Assembly: GCA_003157575.1 (NCBI GenBank)
Contig: PMKA01000050.1
Span: 1,474-6,912, forward strand
Source of the DNA: Opitutia bacterium
GTDB taxonomy: Bacteria > Verrucomicrobiota > Verrucomicrobiia > Opitutales > Opitutaceae
Length of the DNA: 5,439 bases
Direction of reading: 5' to 3'
Part shown: positions 5,161 through 5,439 of the stretch, one piece after another
Layout: each line of letters opens with the position of its first letter
Position numbering within the stretch: the first letter of the stretch is position 1
Notes under the pieces: model-generated
The model's database searches: none
Told to the model about the DNA's origin: nothing
What the model saw: only the letters and a program-made list of their open reading frames with translations
Translations under genes and position numbers: made by a program

Positions 5161-5439
5161 GCGCCTGTTCAAGCGGAGCGTGTTCCGCGCTGTTTTGGTT
5201 TACACCGCCCTGCTCGCCATTGCATGGTGCTGGCTGTTCCCGATCGCCTGGGCGGTGTCCGGCTCGCTGAAAAGCGGCGGCGAGATCACCGAACCGATAC
5301 TGTTTCCCGCGCACCCGCGGTGGTCTAACTACACCGAGGTGTTCTCACTGATGCCCTTCTGGCGGATGTTCTTCAATACCGTCCTATATTCCGGATGCAT
5401 CACGGCCGGGCAGGTGTTCTTCTGCTCGCTGGCCGGATA
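5147..5439 (+). CDS. Sugar ABC transporter permease, MalG/UgpE type, 5' part (Rv2039c homologue)
   Basis: The first 97 codons of the partner permease; the frame stays open to the window edge. It begins MASVERLFKRSVFRAVLVY, with a first membrane helix at about 16-38 (LVYTALLAIAWCWLFPIAW). Then comes SGSLKSGGEI, a MalG-type motif in which the first periplasmic loop starts with a short SLK segment, and W-S-N-Y-T-E-V (about 60-66) followed by FWRMFFNTVLYSG at the start of helix two. That NY...F...N(T/S) pattern is standard for MalG/UgpE subunits. It would pair with the upstream permease to form the channel. Strong ribosome site and 14-bp overlap indicate one transcript. The EAA loop and the ATPase gene expected next lie beyond the window. 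Confidence 0.92.
   Translation, partial: MASVERLFKRSVFRAVLVYTALLAIAWCWLFPIAWAVSGSLKSGGEITEPILFPAHPRWSNYTEVFSLMPFWRMFFNTVLYSGCITAGQVFFCSLAG

Overview
The window is GC-rich and tightly packed, with GTG starts, ATGA overlaps and coding on both strands. The gene order pncA - NTF2-like protein - sugar-binding lipoprotein - permease - permease matches, from memory, Mycobacterium tuberculosis Rv2043c-Rv2042c-Rv2041c-Rv2040c-Rv2039c. The PncA protein is plainly a close relative of the tubercle bacillus enzyme. The left flank (gluconokinase and a DoxX-family membrane protein) is not what I recall upstream of pncA in M. tuberculosis. A non-tuberculous, probably slow-growing Mycobacterium is therefore the best guess; the species cannot be fixed by eye.

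Layout: (1) 3-497 (+) gluconokinase. (2) 494-1300 (-) DoxX-family membrane protein with a long tail of seven 11-residue repeats. It converges on the gluconokinase gene and the two stop codons overlap by 4 bp (TTAG). (3) 1301-1362, a very short divergent promoter region in which the -10 element for pncA (TAGGGT, +) and a candidate -10 for the DoxX gene (TATCGT, -) share two base pairs. (4) 1363-1926 (+) pncA, nicotinamidase/pyrazinamidase, probably translated from a leaderless mRNA. (5) 1923-2744 (+) a 273-residue protein that appears to be two NTF2/SnoaL-like domains in tandem. (6) A 104-bp gap. (7) 2849-4192 (+) extracellular sugar-binding lipoprotein with a twin-arginine signal. (8) 4189-5160 and 5147-5439 (+) two MalF/MalG-type permeases, the second cut by the window edge. 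The ATPase gene expected in this system would lie beyond the edge.

How they may work together: pncA and the NTF2-like gene are translationally coupled, and the lipoprotein and permeases are coupled in the same way. The whole rightward block reads as one operon or two tandem ones. PncA feeds nicotinate into NAD salvage, and the ABC proteins form a CUT1-type carbohydrate importer whose substrate cannot be read from sequence. The link between nicotinamide salvage and sugar import is conserved gene order, not a shown pathway. I see no mobile element, CRISPR array, tRNA or rRNA. This is mostly an ordinary chromosomal region; the most interesting points are the overlapping divergent promoter, the hendecad-repeat tail of the DoxX protein, and a T7 tract early in the lipoprotein gene.
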